Source: Begonia masoniana (lineage: Eukaryota; Streptophyta; Magnoliopsida; Cucurbitales; Begoniaceae). From it: DNA of 64,000 nucleotides. The notes under the pieces are model-generated. The model worked only from the letters and a program-made list of their open reading frames with translations. It was not told the origin of the DNA and searched no databases. Location: NCBI GenBank assembly GCA_022432975.1, contig CM039503.1, positions 41,832,869 through 41,896,868 of the forward strand. The letters are read 5' to 3'. The position numbers and the translations under genes were made by a program. Positions within the stretch are counted from its first letter, which is position 1, and the number at the start of each line of letters is the position of its first letter. This document shows positions 25,081-40,427 of this stretch, piece by piece.

Positions 25081-25943
25081 TCGCCCATTCCATACAAGGG
25101 TATGGCGATCAATAGCCACTTTTGTGGCTATTGATCACCATATGGGCGACTAGCAACAGGCAACTAGTCGCCTGTTGCTTAGTCGCCACACTCTCTGGAT
25201 TTTCTCCAGAGAGTGGCGTCTTCATTCGCCCTCGAGGCGATTACTTGCCTCCCAGAGGCGAATAATCGCCAGGCTCTCTGGATTTCTCCAGAGAGCCGAC
25301 CCTTCTCTTTCTCTTCTCTTCGCCAATCCACTCCCTGCACTTCACGGTTAAACCCAAAATACACAACACTAATTTCTCTTCACACAATCATCACCTACTT
25401 CTTGCTTAACACTTCCACACTAAATTTACCCAAAACTCCACATACCTCCATAAATACCCACCAAACACAACATTTACACCAACATCCAAAAACGACACAA
25501 TACCCTTTAAATACTATCAAATTTCATAAAAACGAACCGCGTGGTTCCGTTTAAACATTTAACAATCCTACCTGTTTTAAAAACATCAAAATCATCCCAA
25601 AACACTATACATCAAAATCATCCCAAAACACTATACAATCATCAAACGCCCTAAAACGTATCAAATCATACCAAACTTCATACTTAACACCATAAATCCC
25701 AAAACATCCAAACACTATAGACTTAACATATTAACTATCCAGTCACAAAACGTACCAAACCATCTAAAATTCCACAATGAGCCTATCTATTCGCCATTTA
25801 CCCAACATCACCCAAAAACTCTCAAAAACCATCTAACCATGAGTCTTCATGCCGAGCCAAAACACATGCCGCCGCCTCGAGCCCCGCCATCGACCGCTAC
25901 ACGTGATCATCGTAAGGTGGTTCCTCACCTTCGTTCTCGTCAC

Positions 25944-27833
25944 CTACATCATACAATAACTACATTAAGCCTAATGCTTAGTAAGGAACGTTGCTAACAT
26001 ACTTACATATAATGCATGGACATTTGTAAAACAGTTTCGTTTCGTAAAAACCTTTTTCCTGTTCATGAAAACATTCATTTAGTCCGTGAAAACATCCATA
26101 TAGTCCCGTGAAAACATTCATATAGTCCCGTGAAAACATTCATATAGTCCCGTGAAAACATCCATATAGTCCCGTGAAACATTCAGTGAAAACATTCATA
26201 TAGTCCCGTGAAAACATTCATATAGTCCCGTGAAAACATTCATATAGTCCCGTGAAAACATTCATATAGTCCCGTGAAAACATTCATATAGTCCCGTGAA
26301 AACATTCATATAGTCCCGTGAAAACATTCATATAGTCCCGTGAAAACATTCATATAGTCCCGTGAAAACATTCATATAGTCCCGTGAAAACATTCATATA
26401 GTCCCGTGAAAACATTCATATAGTCCCGTGAAAACATTCATATAGTCCCGTGAAAACATTCATATAGTCCCGTGAAAACATTCATATAGTCCCGTGAAAA
26501 CATTCATATAGTCCCGTGAAAACATTCATATAGTCCCGTGAAAACATTCATATAGTCCCGTGAAAACATTCATATAGTCCCGTGAAAACATTCATATAGT
26601 CCCGTGAAAACATTCATATAGTCCCGTGAAAACATTCATATAGTCCCGTGAAAACATTCATATAGTCCCGTGAAAACATTCATATAGTCCCGTGAAAACA
26701 TTCATATAGTCCCGTGAAAACATTCATATAGTCCCGTGAAAACATTCATATAGTCCCGTGAAAACATTCATATAGTCCCGTGAAAACATTCATATAGTCC
26801 CGTGAAAACATTCATATAGTCCCGTGAAAACATTCATATAGTCCCGTGAAAACATTCATATAGTCCCGTGAAAACATTCATATAGTCCCGTGAAAACATT
26901 CATATAGTCCCGTGAAAACATTCATATAGTCCCGTGAAAACATTCATATAGTCCCGTGAAAACATTCATATAGTCCCGTGAAAACATTCATATAGTCCCG
27001 TGAAAACATTCATATAGTCCCGTGAAAACATTCATATAGTCCCGTGAAAACATTCATATAGTCCCGTGAAAACATTCATATAGTCCCGTGAAAACATTCA
27101 TATAGTCCCGTGAAAACATTCATATAGTCCCGTGAAAACATTCATATAGTCCCGTGAAAACATTCATATAGTCCCGTGAAAACATTCATATAGTCCCGTG
27201 AAAACATTCATATAGTCCCGTGAAAACATTCATATAGTCCCGTGAAAACATTCATATAGTCCCGTGAAAACATTCATATAGTCCCGTGAAAACATTCATA
27301 TAGTCCCGTGAAAACATTCATATAGTCCCGTGAAAACATTCATATAGTCCCGTGAAAACATTCATATAGTCCCGTGAAAACATTCATATAGTCCCGTGAA
27401 AACATTCATATAGTCCCGTGAAAACATTCATATAGTCCCGTGAAAACATTCATATAGTCCCGTGAAAACATTCATATAGTCCCGTGAAAACATTCATATA
27501 GTCCCGTGAAAACATTCATATAGTCCCGTGAAAACATTCATATAGTCCCGTGAAAACATTCATATAGTCCCGTGAAAACATTCATATAGTCCCGTGAAAA
27601 CATTCATATAGTCCCGTGAAAACATTCATATAGTCCCGTGAAAACATTCATATAGTCCCGTGAAAACATTCATATAGTCCCGTGACTACATACTAAGGCA
27701 CTACTTAACTATCTACCTTTCTTAACTACCCGTCTTCCACCAAGCTCTACAATCACTCACATCACAACAATCAACATTATCAACATTGTACGACGTAGGG
27801 CCTTAGTGGCCGGAATGCCTAACGCTCACTTAC
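25944..27833 (-). other. Putative LTR leader intron (D, 5' LTR), swollen by the array
   Basis: Same donor, stem and acceptor as the 3' LTR copy, but 1890 bp against 527 bp. The difference is almost all 22-bp repeats. Confidence 0.45.
26072..27685 (-). repeat. 22-bp minisatellite, about 73 copies
   Basis: Contiguous units of CATTCATATAGTCCCGTGAAAA. The first few (26,072-26,190) vary (CATCC, missing C). After that the units appear identical. There is no spacer diversity, so it is not a CRISPR-like array. Confidence 0.97.
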
Positions 27834-28540
27834 CTGGAACATTTCCTCAAACACTTGGTGTTCATTGACTTCAAAGACCCCATTAATGTCCTTCAACCAC
27901 CTTTCCAACAACCTAGATCTCACATTAACATCATCAACATCGTTACTCTACTCCAATAACTTCAAAAACCATAAATACATCATCAATGAGTAACAATCAA
28001 ACAACCCTAACTATTTCTAACAAAAACCCTAATTTTTCTTTACAAACCCTAACTCGAAAATCACTTCAAACCACAAACAAACTTAACTAAAACGTAGAGC
28101 TTACCTAAGAGATCGATTTGGGAAGAAACTTGGAGGAAGAAAACGTTGGAAGTCGAAGGAGAGAGCAAGCCGTGGAGATGGCGATGGAGAAAAGAGAAAA
28201 TCGCCTAAGGAGAGGAAATCGTGCGTGGAGGAGAAGAAATGAGGGAGAGAGAGAGTGCTTTGATTTTAATAAAATCTTGACTTTGACAATTACCTAAACG
28301 CCCTTTTTGTATTTCCTTAGCTTAAATCTTTATTTCTTCTATCCGTTTAATTTCTCCAAAATTCCCTTATTCCTCCAAATATTCATATTTATTCTTAGGG
28401 CTCTAACGAAACTTCCCTTTTGTCATTTGAACTTAATTTAATATTTCTACGCAATGGAAACTCTAAAATGCTTAAAAATATTAATTTAGAAACTTAAGGT
28501 TCGTAATTCCTAAAACGAATTTCTTGGGTGTTACACCTTT

Positions 28541-29824
28541 GCCCCTGTAGCTAGATTAGAGTCAATTAGAATGCTCCTAGCTTTTGTTTGCTACAAAAAC
28601 TTCACACTCTTTCAAATGGATGTAAAGAGTGCATTCTTAAATGGATATATTACAGAAGAAGTTTATGTTGAGCAGCCCTTAGGTTTTGAAGCCTTTGACA
28701 AACCCGACCATGTCTATAAGTTAAGGAAAGCTCTCTATGGTCTTAAACAGGCTCCTAGAGCTTGGTATGATAGGTTGAAGAACTTCCTTGTGGAAAGGAA
28801 TTTCAAAAGGGGTAACACCGACTCAACTCTATTTACCATGCAAAAGGATAAGGATATTTTGTTAGTTCAAATTTATGTCGGTGACATTATTTTTGGATCA
28901 ACAAATGTCAATTTGTGTAATGAGTTTTCTTCCCTCATGCAAAGTGAATTTGAAATGAGTATGATGGGGGAGTTAAAATTCTTCTCAGGATTCCAGATTA
29001 GTCAATCTCCTGATGGAATTTTCTTCTGTCAAGAAAAGTACATTAAGGAACTCCTTAAGAAATTTGGTTTAGAATCTGTCAAAACCTCTAGAACTCCCAT
29101 GAGTACCATAACCAAATTGGACAAAGATGAAAATGGTATAAGTGTGGATATCAAGAAATATCGTGGTATGATTGGCTCTTTGTTATATCTGACTACAAGT
29201 AGGCCAAATATACTCTTTAGTGTTTGTCTTTGTGCTAGATTTCAAGCTGCACCAAAGGAATCTCACTTAACTGCTATCAAAAGGATTTTTAAATATTTAA
29301 GTGGGACACCTGACTAAGGATTATGGTATCCTAAAGGTACTTCTTTTGATCTGATAGGATATTCAGATTCTGATTATGCAGGAAGTTTAGTTGATAGGAA
29401 AAGCACCAGTGGAACATGTCAATTCCTTGGTGAATCTCTAGTGTCTTGGTATTCTAAGAAAAAGAAATCTGTTGCATTGTCAACTGCTGAGAGTGAATAT
29501 ATTGCTGCAGGCAGTTGCTGTGCACAAATGCTTTGGATGAAGCAAACTCTAGAAGACTATAATCTGTTTTATGATAGGATTCCTATTCGGTGTGATAACA
29601 CCAGTGCTATCAACATTTCCAAAAATCCTATTCAGCATTCTAGAACCAAACATATAGATGTTAGATATCACTTCATCCGTGATCATGTTCAAAGAGGTGA
29701 TATATCCTTAGAGTTTGTAAATTCTGTAGATCAATTGGCCGACATCTTTACAAAACCCTTGGATGAGAAGATATTCAATAATATCAGAATAAGGTTAGGT
29801 CTCATTCGGGTTGATAGAAAATGA
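28541..29824 (+). pseudogene. pol: Copia pol of element M, 3' half: RT and RNase H
   Basis: It resumes the frame cut at 19,934 (FAPVARLES continues from here, allowing for the duplicated CCTTT). RT shows [26 protein letters not shown] and the catalytic motif as YVGD instead of YVDD at about 28,876-28,887, so a metal-binding aspartate is lost. A TAA at 29,315-29,317 interrupts the frame after YLSGTPD. RNase H continues with YSDSDYAGSLVDRKSTSG, ALSTAESEYIAAG and HIDVRYHFIRDHV, and ends at TGA 29,824. Confidence 0.93.
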
Positions 29825-30217
29825 TTCTGTCTCTGTTTGGAAAATTCCCAAGTGTTAGAGCAATTTCTTGTTGTGAAGGCATCGGTAGATGCTGAATTTT
29901 CTCTAGGTATCGGAAGATGCATGTCTATCGGAAGGCATCGGTAGATTCTGCATTTTTCCAAGCATCGGTAGATGCTGTATTTTACCAGGCATCGGAAGAT
30001 GCATTTCTATCGGTAGGCATCAGATGATGCAATTCTTAATCTGCCAACACGTGTGTTTCATCGGATTAATCTGCCTTACACGTGTGCCTTCATCTCATCG
30101 GGGGATGCCCTATCTTCATTTAAACCCTGTGTCTTTTCAAAGAAGCTTCACCTTTCGCGCTTCTTCTGAAAAACCTTTGGCCTACCAACTTTCTCTCGCG
30201 AGTTCACCCATTTGTCA
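29825..30217 (+). repeat. Spacer after pol of M with CATCGGTAGATG repeats
   Basis: About ten copies of CATCGGTAGATG/CATCGGAAGATG (about 29,878-30,030). This is the reverse complement of the LTR motif CATCTACCGATG. No gene seen. Confidence 0.75.
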
Positions 30218-33456
<3,239 letters not shown>

Positions 33457-33842
33457 TTCAAACTGTGAAGTGCTTGCTTGGATTAGCCAAGCTTTTTGGT
33501 CACATTTTGTAGCTTTCTTTAAATAAAAGTCTTGATTTCTTATATACACATTTCTTGATTACCTAATGCAATTCTCTGATGTTTTTCTGACTTGTGTTGA
33601 ATCCTTTCTTACTGCTCTCTCTCTGCTTGTTTTTTTTTATAATGTCAATGGGGGAGAATACATTTGATTGATACTGATTTGAGTGATATTGGATATGCAT
33701 GTTTTTGAAACTCTGGTATGCTATGTGTCTGTCTGTTTTAAGAATATATACATCTGCTATGGGGGAGCTTGAATTATGAGGGAGAGTAACTCTTAATCAA
33801 ATTAACCTTAATATTTTTTGTCATCATAAAAAAGGGGGAGAT
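33457..33842 (+). other. 3' untranslated region and polypurine tract of element M
   Basis: No gene. AAAAAAGGGGGAG at 33,828-33,840 is the polypurine tract just before the 3' LTR. A second GGGGGAG run is near 33,650. Confidence 0.8.
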
Positions 33843-35357
33843 TGTTGACTTAAATAGAGATTAAGTCTAAATATTGTTTTTGATGATGTATTTAATGATA
33901 AATATGTAATTTGATTATGTTTATAAAATGAGATTATTGAATTAAGCATTTGATTTTAATCCTTTGGAAATACCCTTAAAAAGGGTATTTTAGAGTTCTA
34001 ATAATTTTGGTTAAGTGTACAAGGCATGCATCTGCCGATAGAGTACAAGGCGTGCATCTGCCGATGGTTTTCCAAGGCCTGCTTCTACCGATGGCATTCA
34101 CTAAACGACAAAAGGCAAAGTCGTTCTAAGCTACTCATGCCGATCGCTAAACGACAAAGAAGAGTTCCTTCTGCCGATCGCTAAACAACAAAGCATGCAC
34201 CTGCCGATGGCATTTCAAGCTTCACATACCGATAGCGGTTCAAGCTCTTTAGTGCAACACATGCCGATGGCGGTTTCAAGTTGTTTCTACCGATGAAGTT
34301 TCAAGCTTGCATCTGCCGATGAAGCTCAAGACTTGCTCATACCGATGGCGTTATGATGTTGCTCATGCCAATGAAGCTCAAGACTTGTTCATACCGATGG
34401 CGCCTTTGAAGACGTTCATGCCGATGGCTTACAAGTTGCACCTGCCGATGGAGTCTTCAACCGATGAAGTTCACGATGCATCTGTCGACGATTTTTTCAA
34501 GGTGCATCTACCGATGGAATTCAAAGCCCTCATCTGCCGATAGCACTTTCAAGCTGTTCCTGCCGGTGAACTTTCAAGGTGCATCTGCCGATGACTTCTC
34601 AGAAATACATCTGCCGATGAATTTACAAGATACTTATGTCGATGACGTGGCGATCTGTTTTTGAAGCTGTTTAAACCGGTGATCTTCTGCCTGACTTTAA
34701 AATAGCCGCGAAGCTACAGTGACGTCGTTTTCAGCATTAACTCCAGATCTTTAATGGCGACGACGACGTGCAACTACAGACGGCAACGGCTACCTGAAAT
34801 TGTACGAAAGCTGCTCCAACGGTAACAAAGTTTCTATTATTCGATAAGGAACATTGAAGTCAAGCCGATTCTAAAGACAGAGTATTTAAGCCGAGGTTAG
34901 AGCACAAAGATACAACTTTTACGAATCGAATTTCTGAGCCCTAACTTGTGAAAATTATTCATACTCTGTAACTCTATCTACTCTCCTCTCAGATTCAAAA
35001 CTTGAGATTTATTCCTTGAGAGAGTTTAGACTGTGACATATATTTTTACCCATTCAAAATCTGTAAAGGCTGTGGATTATCGCCCGCAAAGTATAATCCG
35101 GTATTGTAAAGGCAGTTGATCGGAGCCCGGAATTTCGATCTGTGTTTTCTCACTGAGGAGAAGGTTAAGGATCTTCAAAGGGTGAACCTTGGAGCGTGGA
35201 TGTAGGCAAGGTTTGGCCGAACCACGAAAAAAATCTGGTGTTGATTTTTCCTCTCTCTCTTTCTCGTACTGTTATTGTTTGATTGCTTGTGTTTAGTAAT
35301 TAAGAAAATTTTAAAAAGTCTAATTCACCCCCCCTCTAGACAAATCTCGATCCTACA
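33843..35357 (+). repeat. 3' LTR of Copia element M
   Basis: 1515 bp, TGTTGACTTAAATAG...TCCTACA, followed by the TSD CGAAG at 35,358-35,362. It carries the same motif cluster (34,020-34,650) and TATTTAA box (34,883-34,889) as the 5' copy. Confidence 0.96.
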
Positions 35358-36163
35358 CGAAGAACATGGCAGTGAAGGGGGGGGGGGGGGAAGCACCGGC
35401 GACGATCGGCGGAGCAAATCACCGGCGATTTTGGCGTTTTTTCGATCAGACGGCGGCGACGAGCCGAGGGCTGACATCTCCGACCTCATTCGACCAAAAA
35501 GCTGACCGGTAAGCTTCGAGCCTTGCCCTGTTTTGCGTTCAGTCTGTGCCGTGGATCGTCGAGCTGCTAGAGCTCCGATCACCGGCCGTTTTTTGCTGCT
35601 ATCGGTGTCGAATTGCCGAGCTCAGTGCTGGCAAAGACTGCCGAGCAATGTGCAGCTCGGGAGGAGCTAAAAACCGAGGGCTAGGTTTTTGGAGCCTCAG
35701 GTTTTTGTGCGGAACTCTGATTTTTCTTGTTAGGTTATGCTAATTGGATGTTAGAATGATCAATTGGTGAAGGAATTGGTAAAAATCAGATTGAAGTAGA
35801 GAGTTTGGACTTTTAGGGTAAAAGTTGAATATGTTTTTGGGGGATTTGACCTAGCTATAGTTCTTTGTTTTAAATTTCCTTTTGGCAGTTTAAACTAGGT
35901 TGTTAGGGGAGTACGTGGCCGCTGAAATCGTTCGATTATGATAACCGACGCGAAAGTTATGCATGTTTGAAGTTTTGGGTCGTTTTTTACCGAACCCAAA
36001 CTAGTGGCCCGTTTAGTTAGGTTTTAGTTGTATTAGGCTAGAAATAGTAGTTTGAGAGTAATTGGTGAATGTAGACTTGATTTTAGTGAAGTTTGAATAT
36101 TTGTCGTAGGTCGAGCCGTAGGTGGACAGGTAACCGAGTATCCTCAGCGAGCTAGAACGCCAT

Positions 36164-37719
36164 GTAAGTAGTGGACGTGTATTTTGTTGCCTTCGGGCCT
36201 ACACCACGAAAAGGTAGGAAGCTATTTGTTGTTTGGTTGTTTGTTTGTTTGTTATTTGGTTTTTTTGCTTTCTTTGTTGGTTAAGCATTGTATTGACCTG
36301 GAGCATGGTTTCGAATGGTAAGTATGAAACGGAAACTGATAAGTAGAAAGGCAATGTGGCAATATGGTTTTGTGGGGTTGTGATAAGGTGGCACCTGCGA
36401 GGGACTCGAGGAGAGTCGTCTAGTCGCATTAGGTTGGCACCTGGGGCGTGGTTTTAGTGGAGTCGCCCAGTCACGTTAGGGTGACACCTGCGAGGGACTA
36501 TGTTGGAGTCGCCCAATCGCGTTAGGGTGACACCTGCAAGGGACTCTACGAGAGTTGCCCAGTCGCGTTAGGTTGGACACCTGCGAGGGACTATAGTGGA
36601 GTCGCCCAGTCGCGTTAGAGCGACACCTGCGAGGGACAGTCGCCCAGTCGCGTTAGGTTGGACACCTGCGAGGGACTCGAGGAGAGTCGTCTAGTCGCAT
36701 TAGGTTGGCACCTGGGGCGTGGTTTTAGTGGAGTCGCCCAGTCGCGTTAGGTTGGACACCTGCGAGGGACTCGAGGAGAGTCGTCTAGTCGCATTAGGTT
36801 GGCACCTGGGGCGTGGTTTTAGTGGAGTCGCCCAGTCGCGTTAGGTTGGACACCTGCGAGGGACTCGAGGAGAGTCGTCTAGTCGCATTAGGTTGGCACC
36901 TGGGGCGTGGTTTTAGTGGAGTCGCCCAGTCGCGTTAGGTTGGACACCTGCGAGGGACTCGAGGAGAGTCGTCTAGTCGCATTAGGTTGGCACCTGGGGC
37001 GTGGTTTTAGTGGAGTCGCCCAGTCGCGTTAGGTTGGACACCTGCGAGGGACTCGAGGAGAGTCGTCTAGTCGCATTAGGTTGGCACCTGGGGCGTGGTT
37101 TTAGTGGAGTCGCCCAGTCGCGTTAGGTTGGACACCTGCGAGGGACTCGAGGAGAGTCGTCTAGTCGCATTAGGTTGGCACCTGGGGCGTGGTTTTAGTG
37201 GAGTCGCCCAGTCGCGTTAGGTTGGACACCTGCGAGGGACTCGAGGAGAGTCGTCTAGTCGCATTAGGTTGGCACCTGGGGCGTGGTTTTAGTGGAGTCG
37301 CCCAGTCGCGTTAGGTTGGACACCTGCGAGGGACTCGAGGAGAGTCGTCTAGTCGCATTAGGTTGGCACCTGGGGCGTGGTTTTAGTGGAGTCGCCCAGT
37401 CGCGTTAGGTTGGACACCTGCGAGGGACTCGAGGAGAGTCGTCTAGTCGCATTAGGTTGGCACCTGGGGCGTGGTTTTAGTGGAGTCGCCCAGTCGCGTT
37501 AGGTTGGACACCTGCGAGGGACTCGAGGAGAGTCGTCTAGTCGCATTAGGTTGGCACCTGGGGCGTGGTTTTAGTGGAGTCGCCCAGTCGCGTTAGGTTG
37601 GACACCTGCGAGGGACTCGAGGAGAGTCGTCTAGTCGCTGGTGCATGTTTTTATATTGGTTATCCCTTACTTGCTAAGCATAAGCTTACGTGTGTGTGTG
37701 TGTGTGTTCTGTGGTGTAG
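36164..37719 (+). other. Putative LTR leader intron (LTR C)
   Basis: Donor CCAT|GTAAGTAG at 36,163/36,164, the only copy without AG before GT. Stem GCC-UUCG-GGC and CTACACC at about 36,190-36,206. CTTACTTGCTAAGCATAAGC at 37,667-37,686, a (GT)n tract, and acceptor GTGGTGTAG|GT at 37,719/37,720. Confidence 0.42.
36385..37637 (+). repeat. 94-bp higher-order minisatellite (two monomers of about 47 bp), LTR C
   Basis: 36,385-36,670 holds diverged monomers of about 46-48 bp (CACCTGCGAGGGAC...CGCGTTAGG). From about 36,670 a strictly repeated 94-bp dimer takes over, about ten copies that appear identical. One half contains GACTC-GAGGA-GAGTC, an inverted repeat. LTR F has the same monomer family without the homogenised dimer. 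Confidence 0.95.
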
Positions 37720-38374
37720 GTAATGACAGGAGTACAGGTTAGAGCTACGAAGAAAGCTAGAATTGGGACGCAGTCGTTGATGTACGCTGTATGCCGGTCC
37801 GGGCAATTGTTGGGGCGCCTCGACCATGGTCTTCGGGGGATGTGGGGCTTTGTATTTTGGTGGTTTATTGTAGATTTTGTTTATAGAAATGATGGAAATT
37901 CATAACTCTTTTTGGTTGATGTTTGGAAAGTTATAGTTAAGTTAAGGGTGATATGTCGCCCTATACTGTGGATTTTCTTCATTTAGGGATGTTAGTATTT
38001 TTAGTTTCCCTCTTTACTGCTATTTGGTGATTTCGTATGCTGGATAAGTTGAGTAGGAGTATTCTGGATTTGTTGAGATTTATTCGTTTGCAGGTACCTA
38101 GTATTATGGAGGCATTATTTTCAGGCGTTACTTTGTCAAAATTTTTGGGGATGACGTCGTGGTACTTAATGGTTAGGATTAAGGGAAATTAGTGAGTCTC
38201 GACAGCTAGGTATGACATAAGAGAGTTTCGAGAGACTTAGCTTTAAATTCCGCTGTGTCAGTTTTATTTTATGTTTTGGGGTTTATAAAAATTATTTAAA
38301 CGTCGTTTTCATCGGGGTTAGAGTGAGCCAAGTAGCACACCAAGCCGGGGTGGGTTCGGGGGCGTTACATTTCA

Positions 38375-39090
38375 TGCTTCCCACGTTAGGGTTCAACAAA
38401 TATCTCTAAAACCCAACTATTTATCTAGCGAATTTGCATCAATAAAACCTAAAACCAATTCTTACCTTGCTAAGTAGAGAGAGAACTTGAGGAAAATGGA
38501 AGATTATCACAGGAGGGTTTTCAGAAAGGGGAAGGGTTTTCAACAATTGGGAGAAAAGCTTTCGTGAAGAAATTTCAATTAATTTTCAACTTCCCCTACT
38601 ACACATTAAAGGATATGGTTTACAAACCTACTTAACCATGTGTCAAATTTTTATTGGAAACTTCCCTCCTCTTTCATCATTCCAACGAATTTCCTACCCC
38701 ATTTTTGCATTTCATTGTTTTTCTTTTCTATTAGTTAATAAATTCTTTTGACTTTTGACTTGTCAACACTCGTTTTCTTCTTCTCTTTCTTTTCCTTACT
38801 CTAACATGAAAATTCTCTCCTCATTAATCTATTCTTTCTATAGCAAAAGCAAGTCCAATTTACTTCCTAAATTTGACTTTTCTTCCCTTCAATTCACTCT
38901 TCTTTCCTTTATTTTTCATTTACATTAAATTCCACACAAAATCTCTAATCACACCAACTTAAATTTCTTTCCAAATTCTCTTTCAACTTTAAATCGTACA
39001 CTTAGTATAACCCTAGAATGAACATTAAACTCCCATAACATACCCTAACTAGGGTTACATACGTTATAGAAAAATTTCTCAGGTGTTACA
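38375..39090 (-). repeat. LTR F, 5' part (minus strand)
   Basis: On the minus strand the LTR begins TGTAACACCTGAG at 39,090, preceded by a polypurine tract (AAGGAGGGTGGAT). It continues at 14,670 past LTR C. Together with 12,235-14,670 it forms one LTR. Confidence 0.87.
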
Positions 39091-40427
39091 ATCCACCCTC
39101 CTTAAAACAATTTTGTCCTCAAAATTGACGTACCTTATTCTTCCTCAACTTACTCCCTCATTTCTATCTTCTAACCTTTGGTTTGCCACTGAAACTCTAA
39201 ATTTCGCTACGTCCTTACTCACTTCTTACCTTAAGACTGTTTTACCTGCACTTATTTTCCTCGAACAATCACGCTATTTTCTTATCACTTTCCAAATTGC
39301 CTCCTCGTACTCCAACTCTAATTACATAGATCTATCACTAGTCTCCCAAAGTACTTCAATATCCTCAATATCCTCAATATCCTCGAAGTTCTTCAACTTC
39401 ACTCAATTTCTAATGGCTAACTCTCTTATCCTAACTCTCTCTCATAGTTAACTAATCTCATCACTATACTCTCAAACTCCTCTATCTAAGTTTCAACTCT
39501 AACGTTTCCTCGTGCTAATTTCCTTTAATTCCTCACTTATCACTTATATCTCTTAACCTTACTTATATCAGCCAATCGAGACAATTTATACCTCGAACGA
39601 TCTTAACATCTTGTTAGTTATTTCCAACACAGCCCTCCTACTCAAAATTCTCACCACTTAAATCTACCAACAAAATCTATCAACTATTCTTCAAAATGTA
39701 CTCAGAATCTCCATACTTACACTCATCACGCTCAATTTGTCTAACTTCTAATTCAGTCACCACCAAACAATCTAATTCTTAGGTAAACAATCTAATTCTT
39801 AGGTCTAAACTCGCTTTTTCCCCACCTTACTCTCACCACTCATCACCCAAATACCCTAAATGGTAGATACTCACTTTGAATTCGACCTCATAAATTTCAA
39901 AATTTCAACTTCCCTACTTCACACTCCCGTATCTATTAAACTACTTCACACTCCCGTATCTATTAAACTCTTGGAGATGCAGAGAAGTTTGAGGGTGTAA
40001 ATAATAGACACTTAAGTGAAATATAAGAGATGAGCTTGGAATGAGTAAGTTGAGGAAATGTAAGACTTTGAAGATATATTGAAGACATAGGAACTTGTCA
40101 TTTATGGATAGGTAACGAAGACTATAGAGTAGTCGAAGTTTAGCATAGCAACCCGAGAGTTAGGTGAGTAGAAGAGAATTAAACTTTGAGGATTTAAAGT
40201 AAGAAGGTTATTGATTGAATTCTTAGGGTCACGATATTGAGGTGAGTTGAAGAATTGAGGTAGTTAGATAAATATGTGTGAAGGATAGGTGAATAAGATC
40301 GTAGCGAAATAGTTTAAGTAGTTTAAGTAGTAAACCAAAGGTTAGAAGGTAGAATTTGAGGGAGTAAGTTGAGGACGAATTAGGTGCGTCAAATTTTGAG
40401 GACAAAATTTTTGTAAGGAGGGTGGAT
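39091..40427. repeat. Tail-to-tail internal 3' ends of elements F and E (inverted repeat)
   Basis: Reading inward from both sides, each starts with the same polypurine tract and 3' non-coding sequence: ATCCACCCTCCTTA on the left and its reverse complement on the right, then matching CTCAACTTACTCCCTCA blocks. The outer 200 bp or so match clearly but imperfectly; the centre is less alignable. There is no pol coding sequence. Two short similar ORFs on opposite strands come from this symmetry. Confidence 0.75.
40415..40427 (+). other. Polypurine tract before LTR E
   Basis: AAGGAGGGTGGAT directly before TGTAACACCCGAG. Confidence 0.75.

Larger units (their letters stand above)
19935..28535 (-). 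mobile_element. Ty3/Gypsy chromovirus D, internally deleted, nested in Copia M
   Basis: Minus strand. Left edge TGTCACGACCC, right edge GGGTGTTACA, TSD CCTTT. It has a complete 3' LTR (19,935-22,451), pol from the middle of RT (22,467-25,080), and a 5' LTR (25,081-28,535) that lacks its last 260 bp or so. PBS, gag, protease and the N-terminal half of RT are gone. The two LTRs are nearly identical outside the tandem array, so insertion was recent. Confidence 0.95.
25081..28535 (-). repeat. 5' LTR of element D, 3'-truncated, with greatly expanded array
   Basis: It matches the 3' LTR from about 20,200 rightward but is fused at its 3' end directly to RT. It has lost about 110 bp beside the array (after 27,685) and about 150 bp after 27,839. 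The 22-bp array fills 26,072-27,685. Confidence 0.93.
35363..38369 (+). repeat. Solo LTR C, right part
   Basis: Continues 14,671-15,018 after the Copia insertion; joined length is about 3355 bp. It ends GGGGGCGTTACA, followed by the TSD TTTCA (38,370-38,374). It includes a run of 14 G near 35,379, the putative intron and the 94-bp array. Confidence 0.92.

Noticed and set aside
20333..25554. Duplicate 113-codon ORFs at 20,333-20,674 and 25,213-25,554
   Set aside because: They lie at the same place in the two LTRs of element D, on the strand opposite to its transcription, and have no protein-like motifs.
26072..27685. CRISPR-like repeat array
   Set aside because: Units are contiguous and identical with no variable spacers, and the setting is a plant LTR. 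It is a minisatellite.
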